DNA of 64,000 nucleotides, from positions 1 through 64,000 of the forward strand of contig JBKHYJ010000025.1 of assembly GCA_046565505.1 (NCBI GenBank), given 5' to 3'. Of this stretch, positions 7,822 to 17,473 are shown one piece after another; positions within the stretch are counted from its first letter, which is position 1; each line of letters begins with the position of its first letter. The stretch is from JBKHYJ01 sp046565505 (GTDB taxonomy: Bacteria > Acidobacteriota > Blastocatellia > UBA7656). The notes beneath the pieces were generated by a model. It made no database searches. It was given only the letters and a program-made list of their open reading frames with translations, and was not told the origin of the DNA. The translations under genes were made by a program, and so were the position numbers.

Positions 7822-10800
7822 ATGAAGACGAGCAAGGGATTTAACGAGGCTAGCCACCTGTCGGCTCAAGAGCGTGAGCTTATTAATTATCTGCTTGAAG
7901 ACGAGGGCGTCGAACTACCCAAAGCGCAGCCCATCGCGCGGAGGCCGGAGCAGCAAGAGATTCCCCTCTCTTCTTCGCAAGAACGCCTGTGGATCTTGGA
8001 GCAATTACTGCCCGGCACGGCCACTTACCACATAGCAGAAGCCTTCGAGCTGAAGGGCGCGCTTAACGTCGAAGCGCTCAATCAAACCATCAACGAGATC
8101 ACCCGGCGGCATGAGGTCTTACGGACCACTTTCGCTGCCAAAGATGGGCGCCCGGTCCAGGTCATATCGCCCGCCCTAAAGGTCGATCTGGCGGTGCTCG
8201 ACTTCAGCCACATGCCGGACGGCGCGCGCCGCGCGAAGGCCCTTGATTGGAGCAACGAGAGGATGCGCGAGCCATTCGACTTGCAGAGGGGGCCGCTGTT
8301 CAGGGCGGACCTGCTGCGGCTCGCCGATGACGACCACATACTTCTGCTCACGATGCATCACATAATATCGGACGGCTGGTCCACGAGGGTGTTCGTCAAA
8401 GAGATAGTAGAGATGTACACGGCCTTCTCTAAAGGAGAGGCTTCCCCCCTCCCGGAGTTGCCTTTGCAGTACGCCGACTATTGCTTTTGGGAGAAGGAGT
8501 GGCTAGAGAGCGAGGGGCTGAAGCGTCAATACGAGTTCTGGACCCGGCAGCTTAAAGACCTGCCCGTGCTCGACCTGCCCACAGATTACCCGCGGCCCAA
8601 GGTGCAAGAGTTCCGCGGCGCGATGAAGCTGTTCGAGCTGCCCGCGCCGCTGTCGGCGGCCCTGAATGATTTCTGCATCAAAGAGGGCGTAACCCTGTTC
8701 ATGACGCTGATGTCGGGCTTCGCGGCGCTGATGTATCGCTGCTCCGGGCAGGAAGACATTCCGATAGGCACGCCCGTGGCAAACCGCAACCGCCCCCACA
8801 CGGAGGAGCTGATAGGCTTCTTCGTAAACACGCTCGTCCTCCGCATTAACGTGTCGGGCGCCCCGACTTACAAAGACTTGCTCATGCGCGTGCGCGAGAC
8901 GACCCTGAACGCATTCGACCACCAGGAGCTGCCTTTTGACAGGCTCGTGGCGGCGCTGCAACCGGAAAGAGACCTGAGCCGTTCCGCGTTACGGCAGGTA
9001 GTTTTCGCCAAGCAGAACCTCTTGAACAGCTCAGTGGAATTGCCCGGCCTGACGATTTCGCCCCTTATAGAAGAGAGTAACCTCGGGGTGGCGAGGCTAG
9101 ACATGGCGCTCTTCATGTGGGAGGGGCAAGACACGTTGATGGGCGCGTTGGAATATAACACCGATTTATTCAAGGCTTCGACCATTGATCGTTTCATAGA
9201 GCGACTAAACCTCGTGCTGGCGGACATGGTTTCCGACCCCGGCCGGCCTATCCTGGAGCTGCCGCCCCTCATCGAATCATCGCCCGCCGGCCGCGAGGCA
9301 ACCGCCGAGACGCGGATAATAGAGCAAGAATTTGAATCCATCTACAGGCAATCCAACCTGACGGAAGGTCAGTTGTTATTCTGGTTCAGTCAAAGGTTCC
9401 AGCCGGAAGTCCAGCTCTATTTCGACCGCGTCATCATGCCCTTCACAATCGACCTGGAAATCGACCCGGCGCATTTCCGAAAGGCCTTCCAGACATTGAT
9501 CGACGACAGCGACGCTTTCCGCAGCGTCATCGTCGAGGTCGATGGGATGCCACGTCGCCGCGTGCTCGATCATCTACGATTCGACCTGGAGGTGATGGAT
9601 TTCTCCGCGGAGCCGGACCCGCGGGCGGCCTTTGACAACTGGCTGCCGGAGCGATGCGGCAAGGACCAGGCCGCAGGCGAGCGGTTGTTCGACTCCGCGC
9701 TGGTGAAGCTGGGTGGCCGGGAGTTCGTCTGGTATCTGAATGTTCATCACATAATCACTGATATGTGGTCCCAGGCGCTCATCGTCCGCTACATGTCTGA
9801 CTACTACGCGCTTTCCCTGGAAGGGGGGCTCGACCGCAGGCAGCCGCCCGCGCCATTTCAAGACTACGTCGAGTATGAACGCAGGTATCGGTTCTCTGGA
9901 GAGTACGACGAGGACAGGGCCTACTGGAATCGAAAGCTTGCGGGCAGCCCCAGCTTCAATAAATTCTATTCCACAGACTCTTCCGACCAGACGACGCGGT
10001 CGAGGCGCGTCCCCCACAGGCTGGGCGAAGAGCAAAGCTCAAGGGTGATGGAGCTGGTCAGCACGCAAGGCGTACTTTCGCCGGCAATCGTATTTTGCAC
10101 TGTTCTTTTTGTTTACCTCTACAGGACCAGCGGCGAGCGCACTCACCGCGTCGGGTCTTCGTATGCGAACCGCACCGACGCGTTCAAGAATGTGATTGGA
10201 CTGCTCTTCAACATTTGCCCGCTCGAAATCACCATCGACCCGCAAGAGACGTTCATCTCGCTAGCCAGGAAGCTGCAAGTCGAGATCATACAGACCGCCA
10301 GGCATCAGAAATACCCCATACGCGACCCGCTCAATGACAGAGTCTATAACATCAACTTCACCTACCAGAATGTCGCCTTCCCCGCTTTTTGCGGCGCGCC
10401 GGTCAAAGTGGACTTGGTCTATTCCGGCCACTCGAAGTACAGCCTGGCGCTGCAGGTCCGAAATTTCGATGCGTCGAACCAGTTCGTTTTGGACTTCGAT
10501 TTCAATCGCGGGGCCTTCGACGACGCGCAAAGCCATCGGGCCTTACAACACTTTCTGAGGCTGTTGGATTCTTTCATAGAAAACAGCGCCCGGCCCTTGC
10601 ACCAGGCCGGCATGCTTTCCCCCGAAGAGCGGCACCAACTCTTAACCGAATTCAACGGCGCCCGGGCGGAATTCCCGGAGGACTCATGCTGGCCGCAGCT
10701 ATTCGAGGCGCAGGTGGCCCGCAGCCCGAAAGCCATAAGCGTGACTTGCAATGGCGAGAGCCTCAGTTACGAACAACTCAACGAGCGGGCGAACAGGCTG

Positions 10801-12585
10801 GCGAGGTCACTTGTCCGCAGGGGCGTCGGCGCGGATGAGGTCGTGGCACTGCTCGACGAGCGCGGGATTGATTTATTAGTTTCGATGATAGCAGTCTTTA
10901 AGGCCGGCGGCGCTTACCTGCCTCTAGACCCGCGTTATCCGCCCAGGCGACTCTCTCAAATCCTCGGCCAGAGCAAAGCCCGCGTAATCATTATCGGCAG
11001 CGCGCTCATGGGGGCCGCGGGCGAGCTGATGGGCGGCATGAATTTGCCAACCTCTCCGCAGGTTCTAGAGTTCGGCGCGGCGCTGGGAGAAGAGGAAGAC
11101 ACCCGGAACCTGCCGCCGAGGTCATGGCCGCGAAACCTCGCCTATATCATATACACGTCCGGGTCCACGGGCGTGCCGAAGGGGGCGATGATCGAGCACA
11201 GAGGGATGCTGAATCATTTATGCGCAAAGATCAGTGATTTGAAGCTGAACGATGCAGACCTGCTCGCGCAAACCGCCTCTCAATCATTCGATATTTCCGT
11301 CTGGCAATTTTTATCGATGCTGCTCGTCGGCGGCCGCGTACACATCTTCCCAGACGCCGTCGCACATGACCCAGAGCGTTTGATTCAGCGGGTCGAACAG
11401 GATCGCATCTCAGTCATTGAGACGGTGCCTTCGCTATTGCAGGCAATGCTTGAGGAGATCAAGTCGCGCGGCGCCGCGCGGCCAGACTTTTCGGCGTTGC
11501 GGTGGATGATTCCAACCGGCGAGGCGCTGCCGCCGGAAACCTGCCGCCAGTGGCTCAGCCATTACCCGAACATACCGCTTGTGAATGCCTATGGCCCTAC
11601 GGAATGTTCTGACGACGTGACGCACTATTTTGTTTACGAGCCCCCGGCGGCAACCGTGACCCATATGCCGATTGGGCGGCCCGTCAATAACCTACAGTTG
11701 TACGCGCTCGACCCGGACTTGCAGCCCGTCCCGCTGGGCATTCCGGGGCAATTGTACGTGAGCGGCGCGGGGATATGCCGCGGTTATTTCGACGACCCCA
11801 AACGGACGGCCGAGGTGTTCATCCCGAACCCGTTCTCTTCGCAGCCGGGCGACCGGCTGTATAAGACCGGGGACCTGGCCCGCTACCTGCCCGACGGCAG
11901 CATAGAGTTCCTGGGCCGCGTGGACCACCAGGTGAAGATACGCGGGTTCAGGATCGAGCTGGGCGAGATTGAATCGCTGCTCGACCAGCAGCCAGCAATC
12001 AAAGACGCGGTCGTCGTCGCCCGCGAAGACGTGCCGGGTGATAAGCGCTTGATCGCCTACCTGGTCCCGGCTCAAAACGGCGAAGTGTCTGTGCCGGACT
12101 TGCGCAATCTCCTGGCAGACAGGTTGCCGGATTACATGGTGCCTTCGGCTTTCGTAATACTCGATTCGCTGCCGCTGACCGCGAATGGGAAACTCAATCG
12201 CGAAGCGCTTCCCGTGCCCGACCAGGCAAGGGGCGAGATGGACGGCGAATACGTCGCGCCGCGTACCCCCGTCGAGGAGACTCTCGCGGACCTGATGGGC
12301 CAGGTGCTGGGGGTCGAGCGGGTGGGCATTCACGATAACTTTTTTAAGCTCGGCGGCTACTCATTGCTCGCCACGCAGTACATATCAAAGATCCGCCAGG
12401 CTTTGCTCGTGGAAGTCCCCCTCCGCACCATCTTTGAATCGCCCACGGTAGCCAGGCTGGCCGAGGCGGTGTCAAAGAGCATGGACCAGATCGGGCAGGA
12501 AGAGGGACAATTACTGGCCGAGTTACTGTCAGACTTGCAGCAGGTTTCCGACGACGACCTCGACGCAATGCTCGAGGAAGAATGA
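7822..12585 (+). CDS. Nonribosomal peptide synthetase, C-C-A-T
   Basis: 1587 residues. Condensation domain 1 spans about 45-475 with an intact HHIISDG (179-185). A second condensation domain follows directly (about 505-935) with HHIITDM (642-648), where the usual Gly is Met. No carrier domain separates them. The adenylation domain (about 955-1450) has TSGSTGVPKG at 1112 and NAYGPTE. The carrier domain has LGGYS with S1514 as the phosphopantetheine site. Aligning by eye to GrsA, the A-domain code reads D-I-W-E-I-T-A-D-D-K. I do not recognise a confident match; E278 with D330/D331 would suit a basic side chain. There is no TE, epimerase or reductase. RBS GGGGG precedes the start. The first C domain could accept an acyl or aminoacyl group from the free ACP at 1414. 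Confidence 0.93.
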   Translation: MKTSKGFNEASHLSAQERELINYLLEDEGVELPKAQPIARRPEQQEIPLSSSQERLWILEQLLPGTATYHIAEAFELKGALNVEALNQTINEITRRHEVLRTTFAAKDGRPVQVISPALKVDLAVLDFSHMPDGARRAKALDWSNERMREPFDLQRGPLFRADLLRLADDDHILLLTMHHIISDGWSTRVFVKEIVEMYTAFSKGEASPLPELPLQYADYCFWEKEWLESEGLKRQYEFWTRQLKDLPVLDLPTDYPRPKVQEFRGAMKLFELPAPLSAALNDFCIKEGVTLFMTLMSGFAALMYRCSGQEDIPIGTPVANRNRPHTEELIGFFVNTLVLRINVSGAPTYKDLLMRVRETTLNAFDHQELPFDRLVAALQPERDLSRSALRQVVFAKQNLLNSSVELPGLTISPLIEESNLGVARLDMALFMWEGQDTLMGALEYNTDLFKASTIDRFIERLNLVLADMVSDPGRPILELPPLIESSPAGREATAETRIIEQEFESIYRQSNLTEGQLLFWFSQRFQPEVQLYFDRVIMPFTIDLEIDPAHFRKAFQTLIDDSDAFRSVIVEVDGMPRRRVLDHLRFDLEVMDFSAEPDPRAAFDNWLPERCGKDQAAGERLFDSALVKLGGREFVWYLNVHHIITDMWSQALIVRYMSDYYALSLEGGLDRRQPPAPFQDYVEYERRYRFSGEYDEDRAYWNRKLAGSPSFNKFYSTDSSDQTTRSRRVPHRLGEEQSSRVMELVSTQGVLSPAIVFCTVLFVYLYRTSGERTHRVGSSYANRTDAFKNVIGLLFNICPLEITIDPQETFISLARKLQVEIIQTARHQKYPIRDPLNDRVYNINFTYQNVAFPAFCGAPVKVDLVYSGHSKYSLALQVRNFDASNQFVLDFDFNRGAFDDAQSHRALQHFLRLLDSFIENSARPLHQAGMLSPEERHQLLTEFNGARAEFPEDSCWPQLFEAQVARSPKAISVTCNGESLSYEQLNERANRLARSLVRRGVGADEVVALLDERGIDLLVSMIAVFKAGGAYLPLDPRYPPRRLSQILGQSKARVIIIGSALMGAAGELMGGMNLPTSPQVLEFGAALGEEEDTRNLPPRSWPRNLAYIIYTSGSTGVPKGAMIEHRGMLNHLCAKISDLKLNDADLLAQTASQSFDISVWQFLSMLLVGGRVHIFPDAVAHDPERLIQRVEQDRISVIETVPSLLQAMLEEIKSRGAARPDFSALRWMIPTGEALPPETCRQWLSHYPNIPLVNAYGPTECSDDVTHYFVYEPPAATVTHMPIGRPVNNLQLYALDPDLQPVPLGIPGQLYVSGAGICRGYFDDPKRTAEVFIPNPFSSQPGDRLYKTGDLARYLPDGSIEFLGRVDHQVKIRGFRIELGEIESLLDQQPAIKDAVVVAREDVPGDKRLIAYLVPAQNGEVSVPDLRNLLADRLPDYMVPSAFVILDSLPLTANGKLNREALPVPDQARGEMDGEYVAPRTPVEETLADLMGQVLGVERVGIHDNFFKLGGYSLLATQYISKIRQALLVEVPLRTIFESPTVARLAEAVSKSMDQIGQEEGQLLAELLSDLQQVSDDDLDAMLEEE

Positions 12586-12647
12586 GCCCGGATGCCCGCG
12601 ACAGGGGCCGGGGCTGATCGAGTGCCGGGCATGAAACAGGGTTAGCG

Positions 12648-15600
12648 ATGAGCGATATTCTTACGCAGCTCGCGGCGCTGCCGCCAAAGAAGCGAGAACT
12701 GCTCCTGCGTCAGTTGAAGAAGCGGGCGGATGCTTCGTCCAACCTGAAGGTGCAGACTATCCCCATACGAAACAGGGATGGCTACCTGCCTCTTTCATTT
12801 TCTCAGGAGCGTTTGTGGCTGCTCGACCAGATAGAGCCTGACAGCCCTGCTTACAACTTAATCAGGGCTATAAGCCTTGAAGGCACGCTGGATGATTCGG
12901 CGCTTGAGCGGAGCTTCAACGAGATAGTGCGCCGCCACGAATCTCTGAGGACTAGCTTTCCTGTAGTGGACGGTAAGCCCATTCAAGCCATCGCCTCGGA
13001 GTTGTCTGTCAGCTTGCCCGTCGCCGACCTTCAGGCGCTTTCCGAGGCGGACCAGGCGGGCGAAATATCCCGGCTATACGCCGAAGAGGTCCGGCGCATG
13101 TTCGACCTCGCGCGCGGGCCGCTCTTGAGGGCAACGCTGCTGCGGCTGGGGCCGGCGAAGCAGATTCTAATTTTATCGACTCATCACATAGTCTCAGACG
13201 CATGGTCGGCCGGAGTGATGATTAGAGAGTTAGCAACTCTTTACGAAGCTTTCATCAATGGCAAGCCTTCGCCGCTCCCGCCCCTGCCCATACAGTACGC
13301 CGACTTTGCCGCGTGGCAGCGCGACTGGTTACAAGGGGACGTGCTGGGAAAGCAGCTTTCATACTGGAGGGAGCAACTGGCGGAGCACCCCGCGGACCTC
13401 CAATTGCCTCTCGACCACCCCCGCCCGTCGGCCCGCAGCTTCAGAGGCGCGACCGAGAGCGTTGTGATTCCGGCGGCCCTTGCCGAATCGCTCAACGCGC
13501 TGAGCCAGCGGGAGGGCGCCACGCTCTTCATGACTTTGATGGCAGCATTCAAAACCTTGCTGCACCGTTATACTCAAAGCAAAGACATAGTAATAGGCTC
13601 CCCGATAGCGAACCGAAGCCGCCCCGAGACCGAAGGGCTGATCGGCTTTTTCATAAACACCCTTGTCTTTCGGACTAGCTTCTCGGCGGACCCCACCTTC
13701 CAGGAGCTGCTCGCGCGGGTGCGCAAGACATGCCTGGAGGCCTTCGCACACCAGGACCTCCCATTCGAGCGGATGGTCGAAGAGTTGCAGCCCGAGCGCG
13801 ACGTCGGCCGCACGCCATTTTTTCAAGTGATGTTCGTGCTCCAGAATGTGCGCCTGCCGGACCTCAGACTGGCGGGCTTGAACGTCAGCCTGCTGGAGGT
13901 TAAGAACACCGTATCGAAGTTCGATTTGACCTTGAACATGGCCGAAGGCGCCGAAGGAATAATCGCCTCCTTCGATTACAGCGTCGATCTTTTCGAGCCG
14001 GACACCGTCGCACGAATGCTCCGCCACCTGCGCGCGCTGCTCGAAAGCGTGGCCGTAGACCCTCTGCAAAGGCTGTCGCAAATACAAATGCTCTCTGAAG
14101 CCGAGCGGCGGCAGTTGCTCGTCGAATGGAATCAGACGAGTAAGGATTACGACATGGGCCGCTGCGTCCATCACGTATTTGAAACTCAAGTCGAGCAGAC
14201 GCCCGACGCGCTGGCCCTGGCCTTTGAAGGCACGCGCCTGTCTTACGCGGAGCTGAACCTGCGGGCGAACCAGTTGGCCCGCTTCCTGATGGCGCGGGGC
14301 GTCGGGCCGGAGGCACTGGTGCCCATCTGTTTGGCGCGCTCGGCGGAGATGGTAATAGGTTTGTTGGGTGTGCTCAAAGCGGGCGGCGCTTACGTGCCGC
14401 TCGACCCATCCTTCCCTAAGCAACGCCTTTCCTTCATGCTCGAAGACACACGGGCGACGTTGCTTTTGACTCAAGAGGGGCTCCGCGATTTATTTACAGG
14501 GTTTCAAGGGAGCGTCATCTGTTTGGATAGCGAGTGGGATTCGATAGCCACGGGCAGTTACGAAAACCCCGGCGTCCCGGTCGAAGGCGAAAACCTCGCA
14601 TACGTCATATTCACGTCGGGCTCGACCGGGAGGCCTAAAGGGGTGGCCGTCGAGCACAGGCAGTTGATTAACTACGTTGACAGCGTGATCGAAGTATTAG
14701 AGCTGCCACGCGGCGGCAGCTACGCGACAGTCTCCACGCTAGCGGCGGACCTCGGCAACACTATGGTGTTCCCTTCCCTATGCTGCGGGGGCGCGTTACA
14801 CGTGGTGGCGCAGGAGAGAGCGACTGACCCGGACGCGCTCTCAGAATACTTTGATAAGAACGCGGTCGATTGCCTGAAAATAGTCCCCTCGCACGTCACA
14901 GCCCTTATCGGGACGGCCAACGCGGGCAAGGTGCTCCCCCGCAAGCGGCTGATCCTGGGCGGCGAGGCGTCAACCTCTAAATTGATCAGGACGCTTCAGT
15001 CGCTTGCGCCGGGCTGCATGATCTTCAATCATTATGGGCCTACGGAGACCACAGTCGGCGTGATGACCTACGACGTAACGCGGCGGGGGCTGGATGATGG
15101 CTCGACGCACCTGCCGCTCGGGCGGCCCATCCGAAACACTCAGGCGTATATCCTGGATGAGCATCTCGGGCCGGTCCCCATAGGGGTCACCGGGGATATA
15201 TACATAGGCGGGGCGGGTGTGACGAGGGGCTATCTCAATCACCCTGAGCTGACCGCCGAGAAATTCATCCCCGACCCTTTCGGCCCGAAACCTGGCGGCC
15301 GCATCTACAGTACGGGCGACCTGGGGCACTACCTGCCGAACGGGAACGTGGAATTCCTGGGGCGCGCCGACGAGCAGGTGAAGATTCGGGGCTTTCGGAT
15401 CGAGTTGAGCGAGATCGAATCCACACTGGCTCAACACCCCGCGGTGCGCGAAGCGGTCGCGGGCGTCGTGGGCAGCTCACCCGCCGACAAGCAGATCGTG
15501 GCCTATATTGTCGCCGATCAATCGCGGCCGCCTTCAATCGGCGAACTGCGCGGCTTTCTGAAGGAGCGGCTGCCGGATTACATGTCCGTTTCTTCTTTCG

Positions 15601-17336
15601 TGTTCATAGACTCGATACCTCTAACGGCGAATGGCAAGATAGACCGGCGCGCGCTCCCATCGCCCGATTCCGAGCGCCCGAAGGATTCAGAATACGTCGC
15701 CCCGAGGACGGAAGTGGAAGCCATACTCACGAACATATGGCAAGAGGTCCTCGGCGTCGCCCCCGTGAGCGTATATGATAACTTCTTCGCGCTCGGGGGC
15801 GATTCGATTCGCGCGATTCAAATAATTCACAAGGCGCGCGAATATAACTTGTCTATAACGGCCCGCGACGTTTTCCGGTCGGCGACCGTCTGCGAGATTG
15901 CCCGCTCAATCGGCGATGGGCGGCAAGGTCAGAAGGGCGGGCCGCCGCTTCACCTGATAGAACTCCCGCGCGAAGTTCTCGATTCGCTGCCCGAGGACGT
16001 GGAGGACGCCTACCCGCTTTCGAGGATGCAGGGTGTCATGCTCCATCATTACTACAACGACCATCAGAAGGCGGGCGTTTACCACTGCCAGTTATGGCTC
16101 CATATTCAGGACGCCTCCTTATCCATAGACTCTCTCAAAGAGGCGATAGCGGCGATGGTCGCCAGGCACGCGACGCTCCGCACCACGCTGGTCGCGACCG
16201 ATGGCGGAAAGACTATCCAGGCGGTGAAGAAAAAAGCCGCCCCTCGGATAGAGGAACATGACATCGGCGGCCTGAGCTTTGAAGAGCAGGAAGCTTACAT
16301 CGACGCGGAGGTCGCCGAAGATAGAAAGCGATTGTTCGGGATCAATGATGGCGAGCCCCTTATTCGGTTCAAGCTTTTTAAGAGGTCCGATACCTCGATA
16401 GAGTTCTTCCGCTCGACCAGTCATTTGATCGCGGACGGCTGGGGGACTAACCAGTTCTGTAAAGAGCTATTAGAGTTTTACCTGAAGATCAAGGCCGGCC
16501 AGGAGGCGCCCACCTCAACCGTGCCCAACAGCCTGAAGGAATTCATCGCCCTGGAAAAAGAGATCGAGGCCTCCAAAGAGGCGCGCGATTTTTGGGCGGA
16601 TCATCTGAGGCAGCGGCGGCCTCTTAAGTTAACGCCGATGGCCTACATCGATGAACGGTCCGATGGCAAGGTCATTTACCCCATAGGCTCGGAACTCGCG
16701 GCCGAGCTGGCGAAGCTCGCGAATGGCCTGAGCGTTTCGCTGAAGACCATCTTCTTGAGCGCCTATCTGGACATAATCGGTGGGATCGGCGGCCAGAATG
16801 TGGCCACAGTCGGCGTTGTTTCAAATGGCAGGTCGGAAAGGCTATCGGAGCCCTTTAAAGCGCTGGGGCTGTTCTGGAACCTGGCCCCCTTCTGCTGCCG
16901 GATAGATTTTGAGGATAAGCTCGAACAACTGAGGGAGGTCCAAAGGCTGCTCATAGATGTCGAGCAATTCGCGACCTACCCGCTGGCGAAGATTCTGGAG
17001 GATCAACAGGAGGGCGAATTGTTCTTCGCCTCGTTCAACTATCTTCATTTCCCCGATGGCGCGGCAGTGCCCGGCGACATGGGCCTGAAAGTAGTCAGGT
17101 CGAAGGGCTATGATAAGTTTCATTTCCCGCTCAACTACGTCGTGTCAACAAACGCCTTCGACGCCGGAATGACCTTGCGGGTGGAGTTCGACAAGCTCTA
17201 TTTTAGCGGCGACTCGGTCGGCGCGACGATCAGGAAATACGTCGAGCAGTTGACGCGGCTCGCCGGCGCGGGCCGGGAAAAGCTTGCCGCGCCTCCGCGC
17301 CGCTCGGACATCGGCTTGCGGGCAGGTAGCAGATAG
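12648..17336 (+). CDS. Nonribosomal peptide synthetase, C-A-T-Cterminal, predicted Asp module
   Basis: 1562 residues. The first C domain (about 45-480) has HHIVSDA (179-185; Gly to Ala). The A domain (about 500-985) has TSGSTGRPKG at 656 and NHYGPTE. The carrier domain has LGGDS with S1053. A terminal C-like domain (about 1110-1540) has SHLIADG (1258-1264), keeping the catalytic second His and Asp. By alignment to GrsA the A-domain code is D-L-T-K-I-G-H-V-G-K, one conservative change at two positions from the classical aspartate code DLTKVGHIGK. The distinctive AADLGNT segment also matches Asp/Asn domains. No thioesterase is present, so the terminal C-like domain probably releases the chain by condensation with a soluble amine or by cyclisation. 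It lies 62 bp after the first NRPS. Confidence 0.93.
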   Translation: MSDILTQLAALPPKKRELLLRQLKKRADASSNLKVQTIPIRNRDGYLPLSFSQERLWLLDQIEPDSPAYNLIRAISLEGTLDDSALERSFNEIVRRHESLRTSFPVVDGKPIQAIASELSVSLPVADLQALSEADQAGEISRLYAEEVRRMFDLARGPLLRATLLRLGPAKQILILSTHHIVSDAWSAGVMIRELATLYEAFINGKPSPLPPLPIQYADFAAWQRDWLQGDVLGKQLSYWREQLAEHPADLQLPLDHPRPSARSFRGATESVVIPAALAESLNALSQREGATLFMTLMAAFKTLLHRYTQSKDIVIGSPIANRSRPETEGLIGFFINTLVFRTSFSADPTFQELLARVRKTCLEAFAHQDLPFERMVEELQPERDVGRTPFFQVMFVLQNVRLPDLRLAGLNVSLLEVKNTVSKFDLTLNMAEGAEGIIASFDYSVDLFEPDTVARMLRHLRALLESVAVDPLQRLSQIQMLSEAERRQLLVEWNQTSKDYDMGRCVHHVFETQVEQTPDALALAFEGTRLSYAELNLRANQLARFLMARGVGPEALVPICLARSAEMVIGLLGVLKAGGAYVPLDPSFPKQRLSFMLEDTRATLLLTQEGLRDLFTGFQGSVICLDSEWDSIATGSYENPGVPVEGENLAYVIFTSGSTGRPKGVAVEHRQLINYVDSVIEVLELPRGGSYATVSTLAADLGNTMVFPSLCCGGALHVVAQERATDPDALSEYFDKNAVDCLKIVPSHVTALIGTANAGKVLPRKRLILGGEASTSKLIRTLQSLAPGCMIFNHYGPTETTVGVMTYDVTRRGLDDGSTHLPLGRPIRNTQAYILDEHLGPVPIGVTGDIYIGGAGVTRGYLNHPELTAEKFIPDPFGPKPGGRIYSTGDLGHYLPNGNVEFLGRADEQVKIRGFRIELSEIESTLAQHPAVREAVAGVVGSSPADKQIVAYIVADQSRPPSIGELRGFLKERLPDYMSVSSFVFIDSIPLTANGKIDRRALPSPDSERPKDSEYVAPRTEVEAILTNIWQEVLGVAPVSVYDNFFALGGDSIRAIQIIHKAREYNLSITARDVFRSATVCEIARSIGDGRQGQKGGPPLHLIELPREVLDSLPEDVEDAYPLSRMQGVMLHHYYNDHQKAGVYHCQLWLHIQDASLSIDSLKEAIAAMVARHATLRTTLVATDGGKTIQAVKKKAAPRIEEHDIGGLSFEEQEAYIDAEVAEDRKRLFGINDGEPLIRFKLFKRSDTSIEFFRSTSHLIADGWGTNQFCKELLEFYLKIKAGQEAPTSTVPNSLKEFIALEKEIEASKEARDFWADHLRQRRPLKLTPMAYIDERSDGKVIYPIGSELAAELAKLANGLSVSLKTIFLSAYLDIIGGIGGQNVATVGVVSNGRSERLSEPFKALGLFWNLAPFCCRIDFEDKLEQLREVQRLLIDVEQFATYPLAKILEDQQEGELFFASFNYLHFPDGAAVPGDMGLKVVRSKGYDKFHFPLNYVVSTNAFDAGMTLRVEFDKLYFSGDSVGATIRKYVEQLTRLAGAGREKLAAPPRRSDIGLRAGSR

Positions 17337-17473
17337 TCACGCCCGCGCGGGGCAAGACAGGTGTCGAATGCTGATTGATACCACGCGGGGCGGCGCATGC
17401 CTGACGCGGTGTTGCTCGTCAGCCCGAAACATTGCTTCGCGTTTAACGGCCGGTATTAACCCAGGAGAAATTC

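Noticed and set aside
13359..14474. 371-codon minus-strand open frame
   Set aside because: Antisense to the condensation/adenylation region of the second NRPS; no recognisable domain.
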